From Gemmatimonadaceae bacterium (GTDB taxonomy: Bacteria; Gemmatimonadota; Gemmatimonadetes; Gemmatimonadales; Gemmatimonadaceae): a stretch of 63,590 nt of DNA. Shown here in pieces: positions 17,627 to 25,552 of the stretch. The notes below the pieces were generated by a model. That model was not told where the DNA came from and made no database searches. It was given only the letters and a program-made list of their open reading frames with translations. Each line of letters starts with the position of its first letter. The first letter of the stretch is position 1. The stretch is from assembly GCA_022843265.1 (NCBI GenBank), contig JALHNZ010000015.1, forward strand, positions 1 to 63,590, given 5' to 3'. Made by a program: the position numbers and the translations under genes.

Positions 17627-18778
17627 CTAAGGTGTTCGCAAAGCGGCGGACCCGTTGGGCCGGCGCAACCCATACACCCGCACCGACTGCTCACCGTCTG
17701 CTGGCGAAAGTTCAAGGCCGAGTATGTAGTCACGTCCCACTTCGTACACTGTCATTGCGCTCGGCAGTGACAGTGCGGCAACCTGATCTCCGTCTGGTGA
17801 AAAGATCAGCCAACTCGCGTCCAGATCGCGCCCACGGGGAAAGCGTCGAATCCACACGTAATCCTCAGCGTCGACGAGCATCGCGTCGTACGCGGGCACC
17901 GTGGTGGGAAACTCGACAGTGGTCCACAAGCGCACCTGGTGCTCTCGTTCGCGACTGGTCAGGCCGAGCGTATCGAAGCGCTTGAAGCGTTCGATGTCGA
18001 GTGCGGTGGTGCGCAGGTCCGCGTCTGAGTTGCGTAACGTGTCGATCGCGACACCATCGAGCGAATACGCGAGGATCGCGAAACTGTCGGCGGTCCCGAT
18101 GTATACGCGCTCGCGGCCAATCGCGAGCACCGGATTACGACCGAGTGGGTGCGGCTCAGAACCCCCCTCGTACACGAGACGTTCAGAGCCCGGGTGTTCG
18201 CCAAGGTCCGCGCGCGTGCGCGCGTCCGTGGTGGTGATCCAGTACGGAACCGTCCAGCGCACGCGTCCGATTTTCTTGTCGTCGTGTTGCGCCCACCCGT
18301 TGTGCACGAAGACATAATTCGCATTGCAGCGACTGTCGTACGGCGAGCGTTGACCGTGGATTTCAGCAACTTTTGGCGCGCGCGTGCGCACCCCATCGAG
18401 CGAATACACAAAGATCGATTGCTGTTCGATGTCTTCCACGTAGAGCGAGTCGCCGCATCGCAGCGTCTCAGCCATGTAGCCAAACTCATCAGGCCCGAGG
18501 CCTTTGCGACCCACCGCCCGCAGGAACTCGCCATTGGCGCCAAAGTAGCGCAGCGAATGCAGTCCGCGGTCGGCCACGATGATTGAGCCGTCGCTAAGTC
18601 TGGTGGCGCCCACCGGATTGGCGAGCATGGGTTCGCCGGTGGGGTCGTCATCGCGGATGATGGTGATCGGGATGCTGTCAACAGACCAGCCGGTTGGTGC
18701 GAGATCGGCTACGTCGGAGGTGGCGCTGCAAGCGGCAAGCAGCGCCACGCCTGTGAGCAGTATTGGCAGTCGGATCAT
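17627..18778 (-). CDS. Beta-propeller lipoprotein
   Basis: The product (383 residues) starts MIRLPILLTGVALLAACSA, a lipoprotein signal with the lipobox Cys in LAAC. The rest shows repeated beta-strand units of the 6-bladed NHL/TolB-like type, for example VGATRLSDGSIIVADRGLHSLRYFG split across a blade, and GEFLRAVGRKGLGPDEFG. Such proteins act as extracytoplasmic binding or scaffold modules; no catalytic residues are apparent. The frame is open to 18922, but those 48 extra residues are Arg-rich and lie over the divergent promoter region. Function is unknown. Confidence 0.8.
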   Translation of the reverse strand: MIRLPILLTGVALLAACSATSDVADLAPTGWSVDSIPITIIRDDDPTGEPMLANPVGATRLSDGSIIVADRGLHSLRYFGANGEFLRAVGRKGLGPDEFGYMAETLRCGDSLYVEDIEQQSIFVYSLDGVRTRAPKVAEIHGQRSPYDSRCNANYVFVHNGWAQHDDKKIGRVRWTVPYWITTTDARTRADLGEHPGSERLVYEGGSEPHPLGRNPVLAIGRERVYIGTADSFAILAYSLDGVAIDTLRNSDADLRTTALDIERFKRFDTLGLTSREREHQVRLWTTVEFPTTVPAYDAMLVDAEDYVWIRRFPRGRDLDASWLIFSPDGDQVAALSLPSAMTVYEVGRDYILGLELSPADGEQSVRVYGLRRPNGSAALRTP

Positions 18779-18870
18779 GCGGCACGGGTGGGAGACAGAG
18801 TGTGCGCGAATGCGAATGTCTTGCGAGCAAAGTACCTGACGGCGCGCGCGTCTCGCGATAGTTTGGCCTG

Positions 18871-19563
18871 ATGTTGCTACTCCTTCACGGCGCCATTGGC
18901 GATCAGACGCAGTTTGACGCATTGCGCGTGCAGCTCGGATTTACGGGCGTGCGCACGATGGATTTTGAAGGTCACGGCGCGCGACCGATGGCGGGGCGCG
19001 CGTTTCGGCTTGAGCATTTTGTGGAGAATCTGCTCGTGTGGCTGGCCGAGCACTCGCCCGCTGACTCGGTGGATATTTTCGGCTACAGCATGGGCGGCTA
19101 TGTGGCGCTGCGCGCGGCCGCGGACGCGCCAGCGCGGATTCGCAGCGTGCTCACACTCGGCACAACGCTCGTCTGGACGCCTGGCGTGGCCGCAGAGGCC
19201 GTAAAACAGCTCGATCCGGCCCGTCTATCGGAAAAGGTGCCGGCTTTCGCCAGCGCGCTTGCAGCGCGTCACCATGCGACCGGGTGGGAACGTGTGCTCA
19301 GCGAAACGGCCGGCGCGCTGCAGGCGCTCGGGCAGGCGCCACTGCTGACGCCTGAAGTGCTGGCGCGGATCACATGCCCGGTCCGGCTGGCGGTGGGTGA
19401 CCGTGATGCGACGGTCCCCGTTGAGGAGCTGCGCGACGCGGCCCGACTGATTCCGCGCGGCGAATACGAAGTGCTGCCCAATACGCCGCACCCGTTGGAG
19501 CGGGTGCCGCTGGAGCGTCTCGCGTGGACGCTCCAGCAGTTTGTCAGTTCGGCCGGGGTGTAG
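18871..19563 (+). CDS. Alpha/beta hydrolase
   Basis: The 230-residue protein begins directly with the first beta-strand and oxyanion region (MLLLLHGAIGDQTQF). The nucleophile elbow is GYSMGG near residue 72, the acid is probably Asp in VGDRDATVP and the His is in PNTPHPLE. The size and the short lid resemble the MenH/esterase group, but the substrate cannot be assigned. It is divergent from the propeller lipoprotein, with about 90 bases between, and its 3' end overlaps the convergent DUF4015 gene by 20 bases. Confidence 0.87.
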   Translation: MLLLLHGAIGDQTQFDALRVQLGFTGVRTMDFEGHGARPMAGRAFRLEHFVENLLVWLAEHSPADSVDIFGYSMGGYVALRAAADAPARIRSVLTLGTTLVWTPGVAAEAVKQLDPARLSEKVPAFASALAARHHATGWERVLSETAGALQALGQAPLLTPEVLARITCPVRLAVGDRDATVPVEELRDAARLIPRGEYEVLPNTPHPLERVPLERLAWTLQQFVSSAGV

Positions 19564-20998
19564 CGGCGGCGTTCGTGCGTCCGGCCGCGCTATCGGCCTT
19601 GCGCGCCGAATCCGTGCCCGTGCGTGATCGTGCCTCACGCTTGCGAATGAGCGTGCTCAACCGCGCCCGATTCAGCGTGAATTCCGGTTTCTTCCAACCG
19701 CTCCGTTCAAGCCTGGACTGTCCGCCGTTCGCCGGACGCAATGCGTCTTCGAACTCGGCGTACTTGCTGCCGGGATTCCAGAGCGCCCAGCTCTTGAGTC
19801 CGGCGTCGTAGGTACCCTGAATCTGTTCGCGCAGCGCCGGTGCACCGTACTGTGCTCCACGAATACTCATGGCTTCCAGCCACGGCATGATTTCACCGAC
19901 CTTGGCGTTTGCGGAGTCTTTCATCCACTTGGTACGCTCCACGGCGTCGGCCATTGAATAGCGAATCACTTCATACGGGCTGGCAATCGGTTTCGCCAGG
20001 CCGTACAGGCCCGCGGCGTAGTGCGACGGATACACCATCGGCAAGACGGCGTCCGACACGGTGATCACCTTCTCCCAGTTCTGACCAATCTCAACATCGC
20101 CTTCAAGGTGCGTCACGAGACCGAACACATCGGCCGTAACGGGCACGTTGTATTCGGCGAGCTGCTCCTTGGTATAGACAATGAAATTGCGAATGTTGTC
20201 GGCACGTGACACGCTGTCGCTGCCGGGATACCGCATGACGGTGCGCGCCGAGTTGGTCACGTCAGGAAAGCGCACGTAATCCCACTGCAGCTCGGAGAAG
20301 CCCATGTCGAGTGCTTCACGGGCAATGGCAATGTTGTAATCCCACACACGCTTGTCGTATGGGTTGACCCACGGGCCGCCTTTATTGTCCTTCCACACAC
20401 TGCCATTGGCGTGGCGAATCGCAAGCTCGGGTTTCTTTTCGGCAAGCATGCGATCCTTGAACACCACGATGCGCGCAATCGGATAAATGTTATGTGCAAT
20501 CAGTGTGTCAATCAGTGCGGGCATCCACTTGGTGGCGGGGCGCTGATCGGCACCAATCTCGAGCGCGAGCGGAATCTTCGTTCCGGAGTACGCGAGATAC
20601 GTATCGGATTCCTTGATATCAATGATGAACGCATTGATCTCGGTGGAATCCGCAATACGAATCAGATTCTCCATGCGCGAGCGTGAGCCGGCGGCCCATG
20701 CATTCACGTAGAGCGCGCGGACGGAATCCGGATGTTTGACACGACGCGCGAGTCGACCCGCGCGCGTGGTATCCGGCGTCGCAGGCATCGTATCTGCGGC
20801 TGCGGCGTTCACGCTATCGCCCATGTTACCTCCCGCTGCACTCGCGAGCGTTGCCGAATCCGGCTCGGCACTTTTTGCGGACTGCGATTGCCCTTCACCG
20901 CCGCACGCGGCGAGCAGGATGACACTCAGCGCACTCGCGACTGTGAGTGCGCGCTGCATCGCGTGCTGGACCTGAGTTCCTGCTGCTGCTCCCGTCAC
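19544..20998 (-). CDS. DUF4015 glycoside-hydrolase-like lipoprotein
   Basis: The 484-residue product has a lipoprotein signal (ALSVILLAACGG) and a Ser/Ala-rich linker. A (beta/alpha)8-like domain follows that matches DUF4015, a putative glycosidase family: VRALYVNAWAAGS, INAFIIDIKESD, YPIARIVVFKD, LQWDYVRFPD, then VTADVFG and LPMVYPSHY. Conserved acidic residues in DIKESD and WDYVRFPD are candidate catalytic groups by analogy with related TIM-barrel families. The GTG at 20998 has GGAG 5 bases upstream; an ATG at 20959 also gives a good signal peptide. The substrate is unknown, presumably an extracellular or envelope glycan. Confidence 0.82.
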   Translation of the reverse strand: MTGAAAGTQVQHAMQRALTVASALSVILLAACGGEGQSQSAKSAEPDSATLASAAGGNMGDSVNAAAADTMPATPDTTRAGRLARRVKHPDSVRALYVNAWAAGSRSRMENLIRIADSTEINAFIIDIKESDTYLAYSGTKIPLALEIGADQRPATKWMPALIDTLIAHNIYPIARIVVFKDRMLAEKKPELAIRHANGSVWKDNKGGPWVNPYDKRVWDYNIAIAREALDMGFSELQWDYVRFPDVTNSARTVMRYPGSDSVSRADNIRNFIVYTKEQLAEYNVPVTADVFGLVTHLEGDVEIGQNWEKVITVSDAVLPMVYPSHYAAGLYGLAKPIASPYEVIRYSMADAVERTKWMKDSANAKVGEIMPWLEAMSIRGAQYGAPALREQIQGTYDAGLKSWALWNPGSKYAEFEDALRPANGGQSRLERSGWKKPEFTLNRARLSTLIRKREARSRTGTDSARKADSAAGRTNAAATPRPN

Positions 20999-21145
20999 AA
21001 CTGCTCCACGTACAAATGTCGTCCTGCGCCTCGCGCTCCTGTGCCCGCGCTGTGATAGGAAAGAAGTTAGCGGGGGCGCGGGACGAAGAGCGAGCGGTCG
21101 CCCTCAGGGGGTAGTCGGATCGTGGGCCGCGGGGCCAGGGCGGCG

Positions 21146-22231
21146 CTATTGTTTGAGCCAGACGGATACCCAGCGCACGCGTCCTCTCGCCGTTTCACCG
21201 CGCTCGCGGCCGCCCGGTGCTCCGCACTCTGCCCCCACGGGCCAGCGCCGCTCCAACGTATTCGTGAAGTCAGCGCCTGCGGGATACGCCTCAATAAACT
21301 CGATATCCTCCACTCGTACGGCATCAATGGGGAAGCCGGGGCGCGCACGGCCGTTCACGAACACACAGGCATCGCGTCCGATCAGGATGCTTTTGCGGTT
21401 GCCGCTTGGCGATTCCGTCATTGCCGCTGACACACTGCGTGCTCCGGTTTTCACCAGTTCTTCCCGTGCAACCACCACCGAGTACGCCCCGCGGTTGCTC
21501 AGACGAAGCTGCAGATCCTTCATGTCGATATTGTCCTTCGGCGCAGGATTGGCCGTGTCGAGCGGTATGTCGAGCTCGATGTAGCGACCATCCGGGATTA
21601 CGACACTGCGCATGACCGGAAGAAATCCCTCGCGTTCCACGCGCACGATGGCCGTCTGCGCGTTTGGGACTTCAATCGCAAACGCGCCATCCCTGTCACT
21701 GCTGTCGACAGACACGCTGCCCAAAACCGTGACACGCGCATCGGTCAGTGGACTGAAGCTGCGCGCGTCGTACGCGACACCACGCACGCCAGTCCACCGG
21801 GCACTGACCAACACGGAATCAAGCGTGTTTGCGCGCGGGGAAAGCACGACGTCATGTCGCACCCCATCGAGCGTGATGGCGATTTCCACAACGTATGGCG
21901 CGTAGCCAATACGCTGCGCTGAGAGTGTCCATTCCCCGTCGGTCAGCCCGCTGAATCGAAACCGGCCGTTTCGATCGGTGCGCGTTATTCGCGTGACGGT
22001 GTCGCGTGTGATGCGCACCGTCACGTCGGTGAGTCCCGCGCCCTGCGGATCCTGCACCTGACCAATCACGGCACGATTCTGGGCCACCTGTGCGGCCGCG
22101 AGTCGTGGGCTCAGCACACTCAGCGACGCGAGCAGAATCATCAGTGCGGCGAGCCGCCACTTTGATCGCACGGCGGCGGCGCGCTTGTGCGTGATGGACA
22201 GTAGGAGGGCGCCAGCGGCGAGAGGAGGCAT
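21146..22231 (-). CDS. Exported carboxypeptidase-regulatory-like protein
   Basis: From the ATG at 22231 the product has 361 residues with a signal peptide (MILLASLSVLSPRLAAAQ). One CarboxypepD_reg-like beta-sandwich follows (VIGQVQDPQGAGLTDVTVRI, then GRFRFSGLTDGEWTL), then a second similar unit (YDARSFSPLTDARVTVLG, DRDGAFAIEVP). The C-terminal segment resembles a TonB plug (RVEDIEFIEAYPAGA). This domain order is common in surface-exposed proteins of Gemmatimonadota and Bacteroidota. No enzyme motif is seen, so it is probably structural or ligand-binding. The frame extends to 22303 without a better start. Confidence 0.78.
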   Translation of the reverse strand: MPPLAAGALLLSITHKRAAAVRSKWRLAALMILLASLSVLSPRLAAAQVAQNRAVIGQVQDPQGAGLTDVTVRITRDTVTRITRTDRNGRFRFSGLTDGEWTLSAQRIGYAPYVVEIAITLDGVRHDVVLSPRANTLDSVLVSARWTGVRGVAYDARSFSPLTDARVTVLGSVSVDSSDRDGAFAIEVPNAQTAIVRVEREGFLPVMRSVVIPDGRYIELDIPLDTANPAPKDNIDMKDLQLRLSNRGAYSVVVAREELVKTGARSVSAAMTESPSGNRKSILIGRDACVFVNGRARPGFPIDAVRVEDIEFIEAYPAGADFTNTLERRWPVGAECGAPGGRERGETARGRVRWVSVWLKQ

Positions 22232-22305
22232 TCGTATTCGGAGTGAGGTGACGCGTCGTGAGACACGCACGCTTTGGTGATGTTCCGCACGAACTGCCGC
22301 CAACG

Positions 22306-22341
22306 CAACGGGGGCGACCGCATGTGCAGTTGCCCCCGTTG
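22306..22341 (-). terminator. Hairpin downstream of the BNR protein gene
   Basis: CAACGGGGGC at 22306-22315 and GCCCCCGTTG at 22332-22341 form a perfect 10-base stem with a 16-base loop, 24 bases after the stop of the BNR gene. No U-run follows on the minus strand. It separates that gene from the carboxypeptidase-regulatory-like gene. Confidence 0.6.
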
Positions 22342-22364
22342 TTCACACGTGGTGCGCGACGAAA

Positions 22365-25300
22365 CTACATGCGCGGTGCCGGACCAATCACTCGATCCAG
22401 TTCGGCCTTCGCCGCATCCAGCTCCTTGCGCAGCACCAGATGACGCTCGATCGCATCACGACCGACTTTCTGGTCAGCGCGCGTGGTCATGCCCGCCAGA
22501 TACGAGATGTGTGCCTGCAATCCGGGCTTGCCGTAACGCACCGGCGCCGTGAGCAGCTTCTCCGTGACCGCGCCCAGCTTGGTGAGTGTATCGCCGGCCG
22601 CGGCACCCGCCGCCTTGAGACGCGTCTCCGCCGTGCGCGCGCGTGCCACCACAGCGTTCACTTCGGCGACCATTTCACGCAGGCGCGTGTTGTGTGCAAA
22701 CTGTTCCTGCAGATCAGCCGCCGTGATGCCTTCGGCGCCCAGTCGCGGATCAATCAGCACAGTGAGCGGCACCGTCTGCTTTTCGCTGCCCACAGACACC
22801 GTGACCGTGTATTCACCCGGCGGTGCACCAAAGCCATTCTGATGCTGCACGCCCCACGTAAAGCGGTTGAAGCCCTTGCTAGCCGTGACCAGGTTGAGTG
22901 TTGGTGCGAATGCGCTGGTGGGCGTGTTGTCGCGACCTTCGTTCATCACGGCATCGGGATCTTCCGGATCCGCGCGACGCGCACGCGGCGGAGCGGCCGG
23001 GCGCACGCCACTCTTGTAGGTGTTGACCACGGTGCCCTGCGCATCACGAATTTCAATGCGCAGTGTGTCCGTCGGCGCCGCCGCCAGGTGGTAATCGATC
23101 TGCGGGCCGAGATAGAGGCCGCCAGTGTTGGTGCGATAACCAGCGCGCGGCTTGTACACGTGCAGCGATGCCGCCGACGTGTTGGCCGCCACCTGATGCA
23201 ATGCCGACACGTTGTCGATGATCCAGTTTCCACGTCCCTGCGTGGCCACGATCAGATCTTTCTGGTGCAGCACGATCTGCTGAATCGGCACGTTCGGCAG
23301 ATTCAGCTGGAACGGCTGCCAGTTTTTACCGTTGTCGAACGAAATGTGCATGCCGAACTCCGTACCGGCGTACAGCAGCCCTTCCCGATCCGGATCTTCA
23401 CGCACAACGCGCGTGGGGTGATCGCCCGGAATACCGTTCTTGCCGTCGGTCAGCTTGGTCCACGTTTTGCCGTAGTCATCCGTGCGATAGATGTACGGCG
23501 CGTAGTCGCCGAGCAGGTAGCGATACACGGCGTAGTAGGCCGAGCCGTTGCGATGGTTGGACACATCAATCCACGCGGTGCGGCCACCTTCCGGCAGATC
23601 CTTGGGCGTGATGTTGGTCCACGTCTTGCCATCATCACGCGTCACGTAGAATGGGCCGTCGTTCGCACCGGTAAAAATCACGCCCTTTTCACGCGGTGAC
23701 TCGGTAACGGCGTACAGCGTGCTGTAGAACTCTTCGCCCGTGACATCGCGCGTGATCGGCTCACCACTTGCACCCTGACAGCACTTCGGGAACGCGGTGA
23801 GATCGGGGGACATCTTTTCCCACGTCACACCCTTGTCGCGCGTGCGGTGCAGATACTGTGTGCCGTAATACAGCACGTTCGGATCGTGCGGCGAGTACGA
23901 CATGGGAGCCACACGCTGAATGCGATAGATCAGATCCTGGCCGGCGTTGCCGTACAGCGACTGACCACCAATCCAGTAATTGCGTGACTGACGCGTTTCC
24001 GTGTTCATCACGGCAAACTGACCTTTGCACGACCCGTAGATCACGTTCTTCTCAGTCGGGTGCGGCATGATCGGTCCCGTTTCACAGCCAGGACCGGTGC
24101 GCAGCGACGCCACATCGAACGGATTGCCAACGCTCGACATGATATACGTGCTGTTGTCCTGCTGCGCCGAGTACAGGTTGTACGGAAAGTTGTTGTCGGG
24201 CACGACGCCGTAGAACTCGGCCGTGGGCTGATTGCTCTGCGAGCTCCAGGTGCGACCGCCGTCGTAGCTCACATTGGCGCCGCCGTCGTTGGCTTGCACC
24301 ATGGTCTGCCCGGCGTTCGGATTCACCCAGATGTCGTGATTGTCGGTGTGTGGCGTGCGGAAGGGTACGACGGTCTTTCCACCGTCAGTCGATTTGTACA
24401 GCGTTTCCGCGCCGGCGTACACCACATCGGCGTTGGTTGGGTCGGTGCCAAGCGTGGTGTAGTAGAACGGACGCGTGATCAGGCCGGGCGTGCTGTTCAT
24501 CAACTGCCACGTTGCGCCGGCATCATCAGAGCGATAGAGACCACCGCCGGGCGCTGCTTCCACCAGCAGGTACAACCGATTCGGGTTGGCGGCAGTGACG
24601 CCGAGATTGCCTTTGCCAGTGAGCACGTTCGGCAGCCCGGTGCCCGTTTTCTTGAACGTGTTGCCACCGTCCACGCTCTTGTAGAAGCCACCTTCTTTCG
24701 AGCCGCTGATAATCGTCCACGGCTTGCGTTCAATGCGCGCGATCCAGGCGTACACCACGTCCGGATTGCCGGGCATGATTTCAACGTCGCTCGCGCCGGT
24801 GCTGTCGTTGAGGAAGAATGTTTTCTTCCAGGTCTTGCCGCCGTCTAGCGTTTTGAAGATGCCACGATCGACGTTGCGCTTGAACATGTCGCCGTTCGCC
24901 GCCACCCACACGATGTCGGGATTGGTGGGGTGAATGCGCAGGGCGCCGATCTGCCCCACGTTGTACAGTCCCGCGAATGCCCAGGTATCACCGCCGTCGT
25001 TTGAGCGATACACGCCGCGTCCCGTGGACACATTGCTTCGCGCGCCGTCAGCGCCGGTGCCGGCGTAAATAATGTTCTTGTCGGAATCGGCAACTTTGAT
25101 GTCGCCGATTGAACCGACGGGAATCTGTCCGTCGCTGATGGGCTGCCAGCTCTCGCCGCCATCACGCGTGCGGAAAATGCCGCCGGATGCGACGCCCATG
25201 AAAAACGTGCGTGGTTCAGAAGCAATGCCGGTGACCGTGTTCACGCGTCCGCCAACCGAATGGCCCACGTGCCGGTACCGGATGCCCTCAAAGAGAGCGG

Positions 25301-25427
25301 GTTGCATGGCGGCGGTGCCGCTGGCACCGGAACGCGCCGCCTGAGCGTGCACGGTGCCGCCGGCGATCGCCATGATGGCAACGGCGGCAGCGACGGAGGA
25401 TGCGCGGGTTCTACCCATCATCATCAA
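22365..25427 (-). CDS. VPS10/BNR-repeat exported protein
   Basis: The 1020-residue protein has a signal peptide (VAAAVAIMAIAGGTVHAQA) and a long beta-propeller region. At least seven Asp-box (BNR) repeats are visible, such as TRDGGESWQP, SNDGGDTWAF, LDGGKTWKK, SVDGGNTFKK and TDDYGKTWTK. This architecture matches the sortilin/VPS10-like 'glycosyl hydrolase' exoproteins of Gemmatimonadota, Acidobacteriota and Bacteroidota. Asp-box repeats occur in sialidases and photosynthesis system II stability factors, but no sialidase Arg triad is evident, so an enzymatic role is unproven. The last 250 residues are helical plus an Ig-like segment. It is flanked by hairpins on both sides and seems monocistronic. 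Confidence 0.87.
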   Translation of the reverse strand: MMMMGRTRASSVAAAVAIMAIAGGTVHAQAARSGASGTAAMQPALFEGIRYRHVGHSVGGRVNTVTGIASEPRTFFMGVASGGIFRTRDGGESWQPISDGQIPVGSIGDIKVADSDKNIIYAGTGADGARSNVSTGRGVYRSNDGGDTWAFAGLYNVGQIGALRIHPTNPDIVWVAANGDMFKRNVDRGIFKTLDGGKTWKKTFFLNDSTGASDVEIMPGNPDVVYAWIARIERKPWTIISGSKEGGFYKSVDGGNTFKKTGTGLPNVLTGKGNLGVTAANPNRLYLLVEAAPGGGLYRSDDAGATWQLMNSTPGLITRPFYYTTLGTDPTNADVVYAGAETLYKSTDGGKTVVPFRTPHTDNHDIWVNPNAGQTMVQANDGGANVSYDGGRTWSSQSNQPTAEFYGVVPDNNFPYNLYSAQQDNSTYIMSSVGNPFDVASLRTGPGCETGPIMPHPTEKNVIYGSCKGQFAVMNTETRQSRNYWIGGQSLYGNAGQDLIYRIQRVAPMSYSPHDPNVLYYGTQYLHRTRDKGVTWEKMSPDLTAFPKCCQGASGEPITRDVTGEEFYSTLYAVTESPREKGVIFTGANDGPFYVTRDDGKTWTNITPKDLPEGGRTAWIDVSNHRNGSAYYAVYRYLLGDYAPYIYRTDDYGKTWTKLTDGKNGIPGDHPTRVVREDPDREGLLYAGTEFGMHISFDNGKNWQPFQLNLPNVPIQQIVLHQKDLIVATQGRGNWIIDNVSALHQVAANTSAASLHVYKPRAGYRTNTGGLYLGPQIDYHLAAAPTDTLRIEIRDAQGTVVNTYKSGVRPAAPPRARRADPEDPDAVMNEGRDNTPTSAFAPTLNLVTASKGFNRFTWGVQHQNGFGAPPGEYTVTVSVGSEKQTVPLTVLIDPRLGAEGITAADLQEQFAHNTRLREMVAEVNAVVARARTAETRLKAAGAAAGDTLTKLGAVTEKLLTAPVRYGKPGLQAHISYLAGMTTRADQKVGRDAIERHLVLRKELDAAKAELDRVIGPAPRM

Positions 25428-25506
25428 ATCTCACAGGGTCGGTGGGGAAATCAGTCGATGCCCGGACGCCAAAGCGCACGGGCCAACTCCTGCTAAAAGT
25501 ACGCAC

Positions 25507-25534
25507 GGCGCCCGGGAGCGTTGTCCCGGGCGCC
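25507..25534 (-). terminator. Intrinsic-type terminator after the HerA-like gene
   Basis: GGCGCCCGGGA and TCCCGGGCGCC form a perfect 11-base stem with a 6-base loop, 18 bases after the stop at 25553. On the minus strand it is followed shortly by a CTTTT stretch. It closes the kinase-DUF2071-HerA unit. Confidence 0.7.
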
Positions 25535-25552
25535 CCGCGCTGCTGCAGAACT

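Noticed and set aside
22440-23699. 419-residue plus-strand frame
   Set aside because: Antisense to the BNR protein; composition is Arg/His-rich and without known motifs.
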